This document shows positions 8,356 through 15,905 of a DNA stretch of 39,391 bases, piece by piece (position 1 is the first letter of the stretch; each line of letters starts with the position of its first letter). Source of the stretch: Bacilli bacterium (GTDB lineage: Bacteria; Bacillota_I; Bacilli_A; RF39; UBA660); contig JAFRQT010000029.1 of assembly GCA_017428485.1 (NCBI GenBank), forward strand, positions 1 to 39,391, in the 5' to 3' direction. The notes below the pieces were generated by a model. The model ran no database searches. It was not told where the DNA came from and saw only the letters and a program-made list of their open reading frames with translations. Position numbers and translations under genes: made by a program.

Positions 8356-9552
8356 ATGGAATTGTTACAAAATAAACTAAGACCCACTTTACTTAAAGAT
8401 GTACTTGGACAAGAACATTTAATTGGAAAAGGAAAAGTACTTACTAATTTAGTAAAAAATAAACAGTTATTTAATATTATTTTCTATGGTAATAGTGGTT
8501 GTGGTAAAACTACTATTGCATTAGCACTAGTTAATGAATTAAACATGAGATACAGAATGCTAAATGCAACAATTAATTCAAAGAAAGACTTTGAAGTGGT
8601 AATTGAAGAAGCAAAATTATATGGAAATATGATTTTAATAGTAGATGAAATACATAGAATGAATAAAGATAAACAAGATATATTACTTTCTTACATTGAA
8701 AGTGGTCTTGTAACCTTAATTGGTCTTACAAATTCTAATCCATACCATTCAATTAATCAAGCTATAAGAAGCAGATGCCAGATAATAGAATTAAAATCAT
8801 TAAATGAAAAAGATATTGAAAGTGGTATTAAAAGAGTTAAAGATGTATTACCTGATATTGAAATGGATAGTAAAGTAATTAAATATATTGCTAAATTATC
8901 AAATGGAGATATAAGATATGCTTATAATTTAATAGAGTTTGCTTATTATGGATATGATAAAAAAGTAACAATTGACAATATTAAGTTATATAATAACACC
9001 CCATCATTTTTTACTGATAAAAATGAAGATGGACATTATGATATGCTATCAGCATTTCAGAAAAGTATTCGTGGTAGTGATGTAGATGCATCATTACACT
9101 ATCTTGGCAGATTAATAGTTAGTGGTGATTATGATTCAATTTATAGAAGAATGATAGTAATTGCATATGAAGATATAGGCCTTGCCAATCCAGGAATTGG
9201 TCCTAAAGTTGTCGCAGCAATTGAAGCAAGTGAAAGAGTCGGATATCCAGAATTAGTAAAGCCATTATCAGTTGTAGTAATTGAAATGGCATTAAGCCCA
9301 AAGAGTAATTCTGCAGATCAAGCAATTAATGAAGCTATTAAAGATATTAATGAAGGCAATGTTGGAAGAATTCCAAATCACATTAAAACTACATCACCTG
9401 ATTATAAATATCCACATAACTATCCCAATTATTGGGTTAAGCAACAATATCTACCTGATAAGTTAAAAAATAGAAAGTATTATTATCCAAGAAAAAATAA
9501 ATATGAAACAGAAATGACGAATTTTAATAATAAAATTAAGGAGGAAAAATAA
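8356..9552 (+). CDS. rarA: Replication-associated recombination protein A (RarA/MgsA)
   Basis: A 398-residue AAA+ ATPase of the RarA/WRNIP1 family, which acts at stalled or collapsed replication forks. Seen: N-terminal RPTLLKDVLGQEHLIG, Walker A GNSGCGKT (45-52), Walker B LIVDEIHRMNK, sensor 1 region GLTNSNPYHSINQAIRSRC (Arg finger), and the C-terminal family part YEDIGLANPG, MALSPKSN and DYKYPHNYPNYWV. AGGTG lies 8 bases before the ATG, and TTGATACAAT further up is a likely -10. The stop overlaps the next start (TAATG). Bacillus also keeps rarA (yrvN) next to tcdA (yrvM). Confidence 0.95.
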   Translation: MELLQNKLRPTLLKDVLGQEHLIGKGKVLTNLVKNKQLFNIIFYGNSGCGKTTIALALVNELNMRYRMLNATINSKKDFEVVIEEAKLYGNMILIVDEIHRMNKDKQDILLSYIESGLVTLIGLTNSNPYHSINQAIRSRCQIIELKSLNEKDIESGIKRVKDVLPDIEMDSKVIKYIAKLSNGDIRYAYNLIEFAYYGYDKKVTIDNIKLYNNTPSFFTDKNEDGHYDMLSAFQKSIRGSDVDASLHYLGRLIVSGDYDSIYRRMIVIAYEDIGLANPGIGPKVVAAIEASERVGYPELVKPLSVVVIEMALSPKSNSADQAINEAIKDINEGNVGRIPNHIKTTSPDYKYPHNYPNYWVKQQYLPDKLKNRKYYYPRKNKYETEMTNFNNKIKEEK

Positions 9553-10304
9553 TGTGTGATGTTCAAGCAACACCTTATGCAGTTAATTATTCTGTTGAGG
9601 AAATAAGTAATATTGAAGAAAAAATTAAAAATAATGAAAGCGTTACAGATAATGAAGTAGAAAAACTACTTAACTATATTTGCTATAAAGTAAGAGAAAA
9701 ATTATCAGATAATATGTATAAAGCAACTTTCAAAGGAAAGGATTTAGAAGCATCATCAATCATATGTAATTATTTAAATGACTTAGGTATTAATGCTAAA
9801 GTATTAAACACAAAGACTGCAATTGATTACTATGCTACTAATAATAACTTTGTAATTGCTGGTATTAAAGCAAATATGTATGGTGTAGAAGATGTATTAT
9901 ATTATCTAATTGATCCTACGTTTAAGCAATTCTGTTTGTTTGAAAAAGATGATGCAAATAGATATAAAGAAAGAGATGGAATTATATATGAAAAACCATC
10001 TATTGGACATTATATTAATCCAGAAGATGCAGAATTTGTTTGTGATTTCTTATACTTTGGATATATGTATTTAGATGCTGATGCGGCTTCTGTATATGGA
10101 AATGCATTCTATGATTCAAGAGTACCCGAAAAAAAGTCTGATACTAAAAGTTATGCTATACCTGGAATGGTATATTACAATAAGTTTATTTCTTCAGAGC
10201 CTAGTCCAATGTATTCTAAAAAAGAATTAGAAGATAAAGATTTATTACTTGAACCAATAAAACATAAATCAATGCAATTAAAAAAAGATGTAACTACATG
10301 TTAG
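9552..10304 (+). CDS. Hypothetical protein, possibly an inactive transglutaminase-like fold
   Basis: A 250-residue soluble protein with no signal peptide, translationally coupled to rarA (TAATG, with GGAGG upstream). Not recognised with certainty. The segment GKDLEASSIICNYLNDLGI, then NNNFVIAGI, then YYLIDPTFKQF, has the order seen in transglutaminase/papain-like proteins: a Cys helix, then a His strand, then an IDPTxxQF strand with Asp. Here the Cys position would be Asp and the His position Asn, so if the likeness is real the protein is probably not catalytic. Its last codons and stop lie in a palindrome shared with convergent tcdA. Confidence 0.75.
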   Translation: MCDVQATPYAVNYSVEEISNIEEKIKNNESVTDNEVEKLLNYICYKVREKLSDNMYKATFKGKDLEASSIICNYLNDLGINAKVLNTKTAIDYYATNNNFVIAGIKANMYGVEDVLYYLIDPTFKQFCLFEKDDANRYKERDGIIYEKPSIGHYINPEDAEFVCDFLYFGYMYLDADAASVYGNAFYDSRVPEKKSDTKSYAIPGMVYYNKFISSEPSPMYSKKELEDKDLLLEPIKHKSMQLKKDVTTC

Positions 10305-10315
10305 TTACATCTTTT
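10283..10315. terminator. Bidirectional terminator shared by the rarA partner gene and tcdA
   Basis: Perfect 14-bp inverted repeat AAAAGATGTAACTA / TAGTTACATCTTTT with a 5-base loop and A/T runs on both sides. The stop codons of both convergent genes (10302-10304 plus, 10294-10296 minus) are inside the repeat, and both proteins therefore end with Asp-Val-Thr plus one or two residues. Confidence 0.88.
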
Positions 10316-10971
10316 ATTATATAGTTTGTAATTAATAATCCAGCAACCCCAGGAACAAAAGCAGTTGATCCTAATAAACTACTATTAATAGCATTTTCTG
10401 TTGATGTCACTACAACAACATCTTTCATATATTCTTTATAATCAGATAACTCATGTCTTACTTTTTTAGCAAGAGGATCAGTTTCTGTTTTATCAAGTGT
10501 AGTAATAACTAATTTAGTTGCATCAAGTTTATTTGCAGTGCCCATAGAAGAAACTAGCTTTATATTTCTATCATGACATTCTTTTACTAATCTTACTTTT
10601 ACTTTAGTGGTATCACAAGCATCAATTATATAATCATATTGCTCACCAAATAATAATTCAAAATTATCATCAGTTATATAAGTATTTATTATATTGACAA
10701 TAGCATTACGATTAATTCTTTTAATTCTTTTTTTCCATTCTCTAGTTTTATATCTATTATTATTTCTTGAAGTCGCTATTATTTGTCTATTAATATTACT
10801 TGGTTTAATAGTATCTCCATCTACAAGAGTAATATTTTCAACACCACATCTAACTAGCGATTCTATAGCATAACCACCCACTCCACCAAGTCCAATAATT
10901 AAGATTTTTAATTTTCTTATTTTATTTAAATTTTCTTCTCCAACTATTGCCTCTAATCTATCTAGATTCAT
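10294..10971 (-). CDS. tcdA: tRNA threonylcarbamoyladenosine dehydratase, TcdA family
   Basis: A 225-residue E1-like (ThiF/MoeB/HesA) ATP-dependent enzyme. Seen: LIIGLGGVGGYAIESLVRCG (ATP-binding Rossmann loop), LVDGDTIKPSNINRQ (Asp and the Arg finger region), YIIDACDTTKVKVRLV, and SSMGTANKLD. TcdA cyclises t6A at tRNA position 37 to the ct6A form. TcdA-type features are the start LDRLEAIVGEENLNKI and the absence of the CxxC zinc pairs of ThiF/MoeB. Upstream there is a probable 6S RNA and a strong AGGAGG. In Bacillus the homologous yrvM lies beside rarA and the 6S-1 RNA gene, which supports the call. Confidence 0.88.
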   Translation of the reverse strand: MNLDRLEAIVGEENLNKIRKLKILIIGLGGVGGYAIESLVRCGVENITLVDGDTIKPSNINRQIIATSRNNNRYKTREWKKRIKRINRNAIVNIINTYITDDNFELLFGEQYDYIIDACDTTKVKVRLVKECHDRNIKLVSSMGTANKLDATKLVITTLDKTETDPLAKKVRHELSDYKEYMKDVVVVTSTENAINSSLLGSTAFVPGVAGLLITNYIIKDVTNM

Positions 10972-11008
10972 ATTTTTCCTCCTTTAAAAGGTAGAAATAT
11001 TTTACCAT

Positions 11009-11177
11009 AAAAAAAGCCTAGTGTAAATACAGTGTAATAAAGCTCGCGTTCCCGCAAGTGGTAGGACACATAATATATTCGGGATCTTGCACAAAGGCAA
11101 TATTCAACGCCCTATATTAATTAGTCCCCCTATAATATTACATAGCCGAGATTATATCTATATTTATCATCTAGGTT
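11009..11177 (-). ncRNA. ssrS: 6S RNA (probable)
   Basis: A GC-richer, structured stretch of about 165 nt read on the minus strand. The ends pair (CCTAG near 11175 with CTAGG at 11017-11021, then TAAATA/TATTTA, TAAT/ATTA and CTCG/CGAG), giving a long broken closing stem. The 3' side of a central open region holds a hairpin CTTGCG-GGAA-CGCGAG (11043-11058). A second long arm (GGAC ... GTCC, AATATA/TATATT, GGG/CCC) ends in TTGC-CTTTGT-GCAA. A T7 run (11009-11015) closes it. This is the 6S layout that traps RNA polymerase by mimicking an open promoter. The location upstream of tcdA matches Bacillus bsrA. No covariance model was run. Confidence 0.75.
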
Positions 11178-11183
11178 AATTAT

Positions 11184-11212
11184 ATATTATCACAAATATA
11201 TTTATTTGTCTA
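11184..11212 (-). promoter_or_regulatory. Promoter of the 6S RNA
   Basis: Minus strand: -35 TAGACA (11207-11212), 17-base spacer, -10 TAATAT (11184-11189). The predicted start, about 7 bases on near 11177, is exactly where the pairing 5' end of the RNA begins. Confidence 0.6.
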
Positions 11213-11252
11213 TAATGTTAACATAACTTGACACTTTGTCTGTATAAGTATT

Positions 11253-12275
11253 TTAATTTATAAAATGGCCATACTTAGAAGTTTCATAATAACATTTATC
11301 TAATAAGCACAAATCTTTAATTATATTTTCAGGCATACATTCATTATATAATTTATTATCGACAGCAATATTTCCAATATTAGAGTCAATTGTAATAGAC
11401 AAAGGCTTTTTTATTCCAATAGCATAACTAATAGATACAGTGCACCATTTCAAATTATATTTTTTTAAATAATCTACTGCAATTAATCTTGCTTTATAAG
11501 CTGCAGATCTATCAACTTTAGTTGGGTCTTTTCCAGAAAATGCTCCACCTCCAACCTTAGAAAAAGTATGATAATTATCTATCAATAGTTTTCTACCAGT
11601 AAGTCCAGCATCCCCTTCAAATCCACCAATTTTAAATCTACCAGTAGGATTTATTAAATATTTTTCTACTTTAATACTATATTTATCACATATTTTTTTA
11701 ACTAGTGATTTAATTATTTTATCAGTTTTATCTCTTTCTTTTTCAGTATTTTGATATGAAATAGTAAAATACTTAATCTTAATTAAATTCATATTTTCAT
11801 CATAATAACCAGTAATTTGAGCTTTACCATCACTTTTAAATCTAGAATCTTTTTTTCTTAATAAATCATATTCCATAGATAATTCCTGCAAAATTACCAT
11901 TGCCTTTGGTAAATATTTATTAGTCTGATTGCATGCATATCCAAACATAATGCCTTGATCTCCAGCACCCAAATTAGAGTTACTAGTACAAAGAGCAATA
12001 TCTTTACTTTGTATACCAAGATTATTTATTATTTTATAATTAGTATCATATCCAATATCATGTAATACTCTTTTTACAACTTTTGGAATATCTACTTTTG
12101 ATTTAGATGTTACTTCTCCAGTTATAAAAATTTTTCCTTTTCCTCCCATTACTTCAATTCCACATCTTGAATTTTTATCTCCTTTTAAGTATTCATCTAA
12201 TAATGCATCACTTATTTGATCACATACTTTATCAGGATGTCCTCTAAAAACAATTTCATTACTGTATAATTTCAT
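11253..12275 (-). CDS. metK: S-adenosylmethionine synthetase (short form)
   Basis: A 340-residue MetK making SAM from methionine and ATP. Seen: RGHPDKVCDQISDALLD at the N-terminus (methionine/ATP site His and Asp), the central GAGDQGIMFGYA loop, GRFKIGGFEGDAGLTGRK (ATP-binding), and GGGAFSGKDPTKVDRSAAY (P-loop-like phosphate binding). Usual bacterial MetK is near 390-400 residues. This one is shortened in several connecting segments and ends at YGHFIN, without the FPWE tail of common forms. All catalytic blocks are kept, so it should be active. GGGAGG precedes the ATG, and a SAM riboswitch with terminator lies upstream. Confidence 0.93.
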   Translation of the reverse strand: MKLYSNEIVFRGHPDKVCDQISDALLDEYLKGDKNSRCGIEVMGGKGKIFITGEVTSKSKVDIPKVVKRVLHDIGYDTNYKIINNLGIQSKDIALCTSNSNLGAGDQGIMFGYACNQTNKYLPKAMVILQELSMEYDLLRKKDSRFKSDGKAQITGYYDENMNLIKIKYFTISYQNTEKERDKTDKIIKSLVKKICDKYSIKVEKYLINPTGRFKIGGFEGDAGLTGRKLLIDNYHTFSKVGGGAFSGKDPTKVDRSAAYKARLIAVDYLKKYNLKWCTVSISYAIGIKKPLSITIDSNIGNIAVDNKLYNECMPENIIKDLCLLDKCYYETSKYGHFIN

Positions 12276-12310
12276 AAATTTCCTCCCTTCAGTAATATTA
12301 CCTTAGAAAG

Positions 12311-12337
12311 AAAAATACCTAAGATAACTTAGGTATT
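12311..12337 (-). terminator. Riboswitch-controlled terminator before metK
   Basis: Perfect 10-bp hairpin AATACCTAAG / CTTAGGTATT with loop TTAT on the minus strand, followed by TTTTT, ending about 35 bases before the metK start. It is the expression platform of the SAM riboswitch: SAM bound should favour this hairpin and stop transcription. Confidence 0.88.
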
Positions 12338-12347
12338 AATAAGCTAT

Positions 12348-12427
12348 CCTTATCCATCTGGGTTTACCACCTAACTAAAAAGGTTGGTGTGACCTGTGAG
12401 CCAGTCTCTAAGTCACTCTTTATAAGG
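12348..12427 (-). promoter_or_regulatory. SAM-I type (S-box) riboswitch aptamer
   Basis: Minus-strand leader of metK. P1 pairs CCTTAT (12422-12427) with ATAAGG (12348-12353). The conserved 5' side AAGAGTGAC follows P1, then GAGACTGGCTC and GGTCAC (P2 GTGAC/GTCAC), then ACCAACC pairing with GTTAGGT (P3), then GGTAAACCC (P4) and GATGGATAAG. These are the hallmarks of the S-box family in a compact form. A terminator follows and metK is the gene controlled, which is the expected feedback target. Confidence 0.88.
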
Positions 12428-12459
12428 TAATTTTAAATTGTTTGCCCATCGGCAATTAA

Positions 12460-12487
12460 ATTATAACATAAATATTATTATTTGCAA
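12460..12487 (-). promoter_or_regulatory. Promoter of the metK leader
   Basis: Minus strand: -35 TTGCAA (12482-12487), 16-base spacer, -10 TATAAT (12460-12465) with a TGT just upstream (extended -10). The -35 box lies in the last codons of the lipoprotein gene. The start near 12453 is followed by a small TTGCC/GGCAA hairpin and then the riboswitch. Confidence 0.65.
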
Positions 12488-12867
12488 GTAAAGCCTTCTT
12501 CTTCAGCAGCTTTTAATACTTCTTCTTTACTTTGACCAACTACTTTTTCAGTGTCTTCTTCTTCATCTTCAAAAGCATCTAAGTCTTTGATTGTAATCTT
12601 TGTACCAGAACAAGATATATTATCTTTTTGGTCTGATTCTTTAAATAGATTACAGAAAGTTTCAGTTAAAGTTTTATCTTCAAAATCATACACCATAGAT
12701 GCATTAGTAGCTTTATTACTGCTATCAAAATCAACTGTTACTTCTACTGTCATTTTTTGACCTTCTTCTTCTGCAGTTTTTGAGCAAACAACTTGATTCT
12801 TTTTGCCACATCCAGTAACTACTAATAACATAACAGCGCAGCACAAAAATATAACTAATTTTTTCAT
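12478..12867 (-). CDS. Small secreted lipoprotein
   Basis: A 129-residue lipoprotein. The signal peptide is KKLVIFLCCAVMLLVVTGC with a lipobox (V-V-T-G-C) and the lipidated Cys at about residue 20. The mature part is acidic, with three further Cys and an EDEEEDTE run, and ends SKEEVLKAAEEEGFTCK. The layout resembles YehR-type (DUF1307) lipoproteins, but only weakly. The start is taken at the ATG at 12867, since GAGG lies 6 bases before it; an ATG two codons earlier abuts that RBS. It is followed by the metK promoter. Function unknown. Confidence 0.82.
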   Translation of the reverse strand: MKKLVIFLCCAVMLLVVTGCGKKNQVVCSKTAEEEGQKMTVEVTVDFDSSNKATNASMVYDFEDKTLTETFCNLFKESDQKDNISCSGTKITIKDLDAFEDEEEDTEKVVGQSKEEVLKAAEEEGFTCK

Positions 12868-12922
12868 AAGCATCCTCTTTTATTAATTTTAACCATTATA
12901 TAATAATTAACACAATTATTTA

Positions 12923-13897
12923 TTATTTTGATAATTCAATTTTTTTCTCTTTTTTTAAAATTGCTTCTTTAATTAAATTTAAAATGAATAATGTTTCACT
13001 ATTAAGAGGCATACCAGCAGCTTTTAAATGTCCTCCACCTTCTTTTGTAAAACTTTTTGCTATTTCACCCACATTAATATCATCTCTTACTGTTCTAAAA
13101 GAAAACTGATTTCTCTGGAAATTAAGTATTAAAATAAAATCTAATTCATCTTTATATTTTTTTGATAATTCATTACCAACTATACTTCTATAAGATTCAG
13201 AAATTGAAACTCCAACGTTATATCCATTTAAATTAATTCTAATTAGATTTTTATCACAAACATCAACATATTCGCGTCTTCTTTCTAATTCTAAATTAAT
13301 TAATTCTCTATCTTCTGGTGTAATTGGATCTTTTCCATTTTTAATTCCATTACAAAATCTATTTATAAAATTATCAATGCCAAGTATTCCATATAACATA
13401 ACCAAAGTACAACCATACTTATTACCGCAAAATGGTCCTTTTGTATCATAACTTCTTACAGCTTCTAAATACTTATCTAAATATTCACTTTTATATTTAA
13501 AATCCTTTTCTATATGTTCATAAAATAATGTTGTTCCACATTCAAGTCTTCCATTTCTTTCATTAACAATGTTTACAAATGGATACTTATTCATTACATC
13601 AACTTCTGATAAATGATGATCGAAATGTCTAATTCTTTTTTTAAGTTCTTCATTTGCATCAATAATCTTTATTGTAGATGGTCTTAAAGATATATCTGTT
13701 ATAAATATTTCATCATATTTTTTATATAAATCATTCTTTACTAACTTATTTAATAATTCTTCTAATTCAGAAAATTCAACTAAACAATAATCAATATTTT
13801 CATAATGTAATTTAGCAAGTATAACAGAAGATAATCCATCTACATCAGCAATATGTGAAATAATAAGTTTTTTTCCGCCATTATAATGTTCTTTCAT
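12923..13897 (-). CDS. DHH-family phosphoesterase (NrnA/RecJ superfamily)
   Basis: A 324-residue cytoplasmic DHH phosphoesterase. Metal-binding motifs in order: ISHIADVDGLSS (DxD), FITDIS (Asp), HFDHHLSE (DHH) and the later ECGTT and YDTKGPF segments. The C-terminal DHHA1 part has GGGHLKAAGMPL, which holds the substrate phosphate. Relatives degrade nanoRNA, pAp or cyclic dinucleotides, or act on polyphosphates; the substrate cannot be read from the motifs. GGAG lies before the ATG. It is followed by the lipoprotein gene after about 55 bases. Confidence 0.85.
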   Translation of the reverse strand: MKEHYNGGKKLIISHIADVDGLSSVILAKLHYENIDYCLVEFSELEELLNKLVKNDLYKKYDEIFITDISLRPSTIKIIDANEELKKRIRHFDHHLSEVDVMNKYPFVNIVNERNGRLECGTTLFYEHIEKDFKYKSEYLDKYLEAVRSYDTKGPFCGNKYGCTLVMLYGILGIDNFINRFCNGIKNGKDPITPEDRELINLELERRREYVDVCDKNLIRINLNGYNVGVSISESYRSIVGNELSKKYKDELDFILILNFQRNQFSFRTVRDDINVGEIAKSFTKEGGGHLKAAGMPLNSETLFILNLIKEAILKKEKKIELSK

Positions 13898-13936
13898 ATT
13901 TTAACTCCATATCAAAATTTCAAATAATACATAAAA

Positions 13937-14497
13937 TTATTTATTAGTCTTTTTTAAAGAATTTTGTTTATTAATTATTTTTTCTACAATAACTTCAGGG
14001 TTAGAAAATATTTTTCTAAACTCGTCAACTATTTCATCTTTATCACTTATTTTTTCAGTTTCAAATATAGCATCTGGAAGAAAGTATAACTCTCTAAAAT
14101 TTGTAAATAACAAATTATTATTATTCTTACCAAATTTCTTTTCATAAATATATTTCATATTTTCTAATGCTTCAGCATCATAAAAATAATAACAGATTTT
14201 ATTCATACCAAATATACAACGTGCATAATATACACCATCTGGAGTCAAAAGTCTAGCTTCAACAATTTCTCCATAATATCTAAAAGAAAAACCTTCATCA
14301 TTATATTTGATTTCATCTCCATCAATCAACACTTTACCATTTGGATTAGTTAAAACAATATGTGGAATGTTGCCATTTTTATAAGATATACTTATATCTT
14401 TTGGCTTACAATAATCCCCAAACATTTTTACTGCAAAATCAGCAGCATTATCACCAACATGACTATCAACTAAACAATTTTTTAAATCAAATTTCAT
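13937..14497 (-). CDS. Hypothetical protein
   Basis: A 186-residue soluble protein I do not recognise. It has no signal peptide or helix long enough for a membrane. The middle is aromatic-rich (FRYYGEIVEAR, CIFGMNKICYYFYDAEAL) and the C-terminus is Lys/Asn-rich. GGATGTGAT lies before the ATG. It starts the run into the DHH phosphoesterase gene (39-base gap), so the two are probably cotranscribed. Confidence 0.7.
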   Translation of the reverse strand: MKFDLKNCLVDSHVGDNAADFAVKMFGDYCKPKDISISYKNGNIPHIVLTNPNGKVLIDGDEIKYNDEGFSFRYYGEIVEARLLTPDGVYYARCIFGMNKICYYFYDAEALENMKYIYEKKFGKNNNNLLFTNFRELYFLPDAIFETEKISDKDEIVDEFRKIFSNPEVIVEKIINKQNSLKKTNK

Positions 14498-14589
14498 TCT
14501 ATCACATCCTTAACTCTATATATTAAATGTATTTCTATTTTTTGTCAATAAAAAGAATAATTTATAATTAAAATATCATATAATTTATT

Positions 14590-15891
14590 ATGTTAAAACA
14601 AATAAAAGATAACTTATTTATTAAATCTACACTAATATTATTATTTGGTGGAGTTTTAGGAAAATTAGTTGGTTTTATTTTGAGAATTATTATTACTAGA
14701 CATCTTGGTACAGAAGGTATGGGTCTTTTAAGTTTACTATCCCCTACTGTTTCACTTTTAACTGTAATCGCAACGTTTTCATATCCAACATCAATTTCTA
14801 AAGTAATATCAGAAAGAAGTACTACACCAAAATCAATCATTATTTCTTTAATACCATTATCATTATTAATGAGTTTAATAATTATTTTAATTGTTGTTCT
14901 TTTTGCACCTATTTTATCTACATATTTACTTAAAAATTCAACTTTATATTTTCCCTTAATATGTATTTCAATAACAGTTCCATTTATAAGTGTATCTTCA
15001 ATTATAAAAGGATATTTTTGGGGAAGACAAAATATGTTTCCATATATGATGTCAAATTTTATTGAACAAATAGCTAGGCTTATATTAATAACATTATTTA
15101 TAAATAAATTTTTACAAATGGGTATAATTCAAACAATATGTTTTATTATTTTAGTAAATGCAATTGGAGAAGTAATATCCCAACTTGTAATGATATATTA
15201 TTTTCCAAAAAATAGTATTAAATTTGATAATCTAAGTATTAATAAAAATGATGTAAGAAAAGTAATGGATATAAGCGTTCCAGCAACATCAAGTAAAATA
15301 ATTGGATCAATTTCATATTTTTTAGAACCTATAATTCTTACAAATATTTTATTATATGTTGGATATACTAAAGAATATATAATTTATGAATATGGAATAA
15401 TTAATGCATATGCTTTATCACTACTTTTAATGCCTCAGTTTTTTACTCAAAACATGGCTTCATCTTTAGTCCCAGAATTATCTAAATATTATAGTCAACA
15501 TAATAAAGATATGTGTAAAAAAAGAATAAAACAAATAGTTTTATTCTCTTCAGTTATTGGAGGAATTTCTACTTTAATAATAACAATATTTCCAAATTTC
15601 TTTTTAAATATTTTATATCATACTAATGAGGGAATAGATTATATAAGATTATTAAGTCCATTTGCCATACTTTTTTATATAGAGTATCCTTTAATAAATG
15701 CTCTTCAAGCACTAGGAAAAAGCAAGTCAGCCATGAAATGTACAATTATTACTTCAATAGTAAGATTAATATCTATAGTGATATTTTCTTTATTAAAATT
15801 TGGAATGTATAGTTTAGTTATATCAATTATAATTAATTTAGTATTATCAACATATATGTATTATAAAGAAATTAAAAATACTTTATCTTAA
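14590..15891 (+). CDS. SpoVB/MurJ-like lipid flippase (MOP superfamily)
   Basis: A 433-residue membrane protein with about 12-14 helices. The opening STLILLFGGVLGKLVGFILRI followed by TRHLGTEGMGLLSLLSP is the signature of the SpoVB/YabM/MurJ group, which flips lipid-linked cell-wall or polysaccharide precursors. FWGRQNMFPYM and ALGKSKSAMK are further family positions. Its neighbours are those of Bacillus spoVB (yrbG, yrzE, tgt, queA). No Shine-Dalgarno is visible; TATAAT (14579-14584) is only 5 bases from the ATG, suggesting a leaderless message. It is convergent with the next gene, with a 9-base overlap. A cell-wall role is more likely than spore cortex, as no sporulation genes are seen. Confidence 0.86.
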   Translation: MLKQIKDNLFIKSTLILLFGGVLGKLVGFILRIIITRHLGTEGMGLLSLLSPTVSLLTVIATFSYPTSISKVISERSTTPKSIIISLIPLSLLMSLIIILIVVLFAPILSTYLLKNSTLYFPLICISITVPFISVSSIIKGYFWGRQNMFPYMMSNFIEQIARLILITLFINKFLQMGIIQTICFIILVNAIGEVISQLVMIYYFPKNSIKFDNLSINKNDVRKVMDISVPATSSKIIGSISYFLEPIILTNILLYVGYTKEYIIYEYGIINAYALSLLLMPQFFTQNMASSLVPELSKYYSQHNKDMCKKRIKQIVLFSSVIGGISTLIITIFPNFFLNILYHTNEGIDYIRLLSPFAILFYIEYPLINALQALGKSKSAMKCTIITSIVRLISIVIFSLLKFGMYSLVISIIINLVLSTYMYYKEIKNTLS

Positions 15892-15905
15892 TATTTCATT
15901 TCTTT
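15865..15905. terminator. Imperfect shared terminator between convergent genes
   Basis: AAAGAAAT (15865-15872) pairs with ATTTCTTT (15898-15905), and AAATA/TATTT continues the stem inside. The stop codons of both convergent genes lie in the loop region (genes overlap at 15883-15891). The stem is weak and interrupted. Confidence 0.45.

Noticed and set aside
11228..11256. Plus-strand TTGACA with 17-base spacing to TTTTAA
   Set aside because: The -10 is poor and it would fire antisense into metK; no gene on plus follows.
14568..14840. 90-codon frame on minus at the start of the flippase gene
   Set aside because: Overlaps a convincing flippase N-terminus and has no RBS or family likeness.
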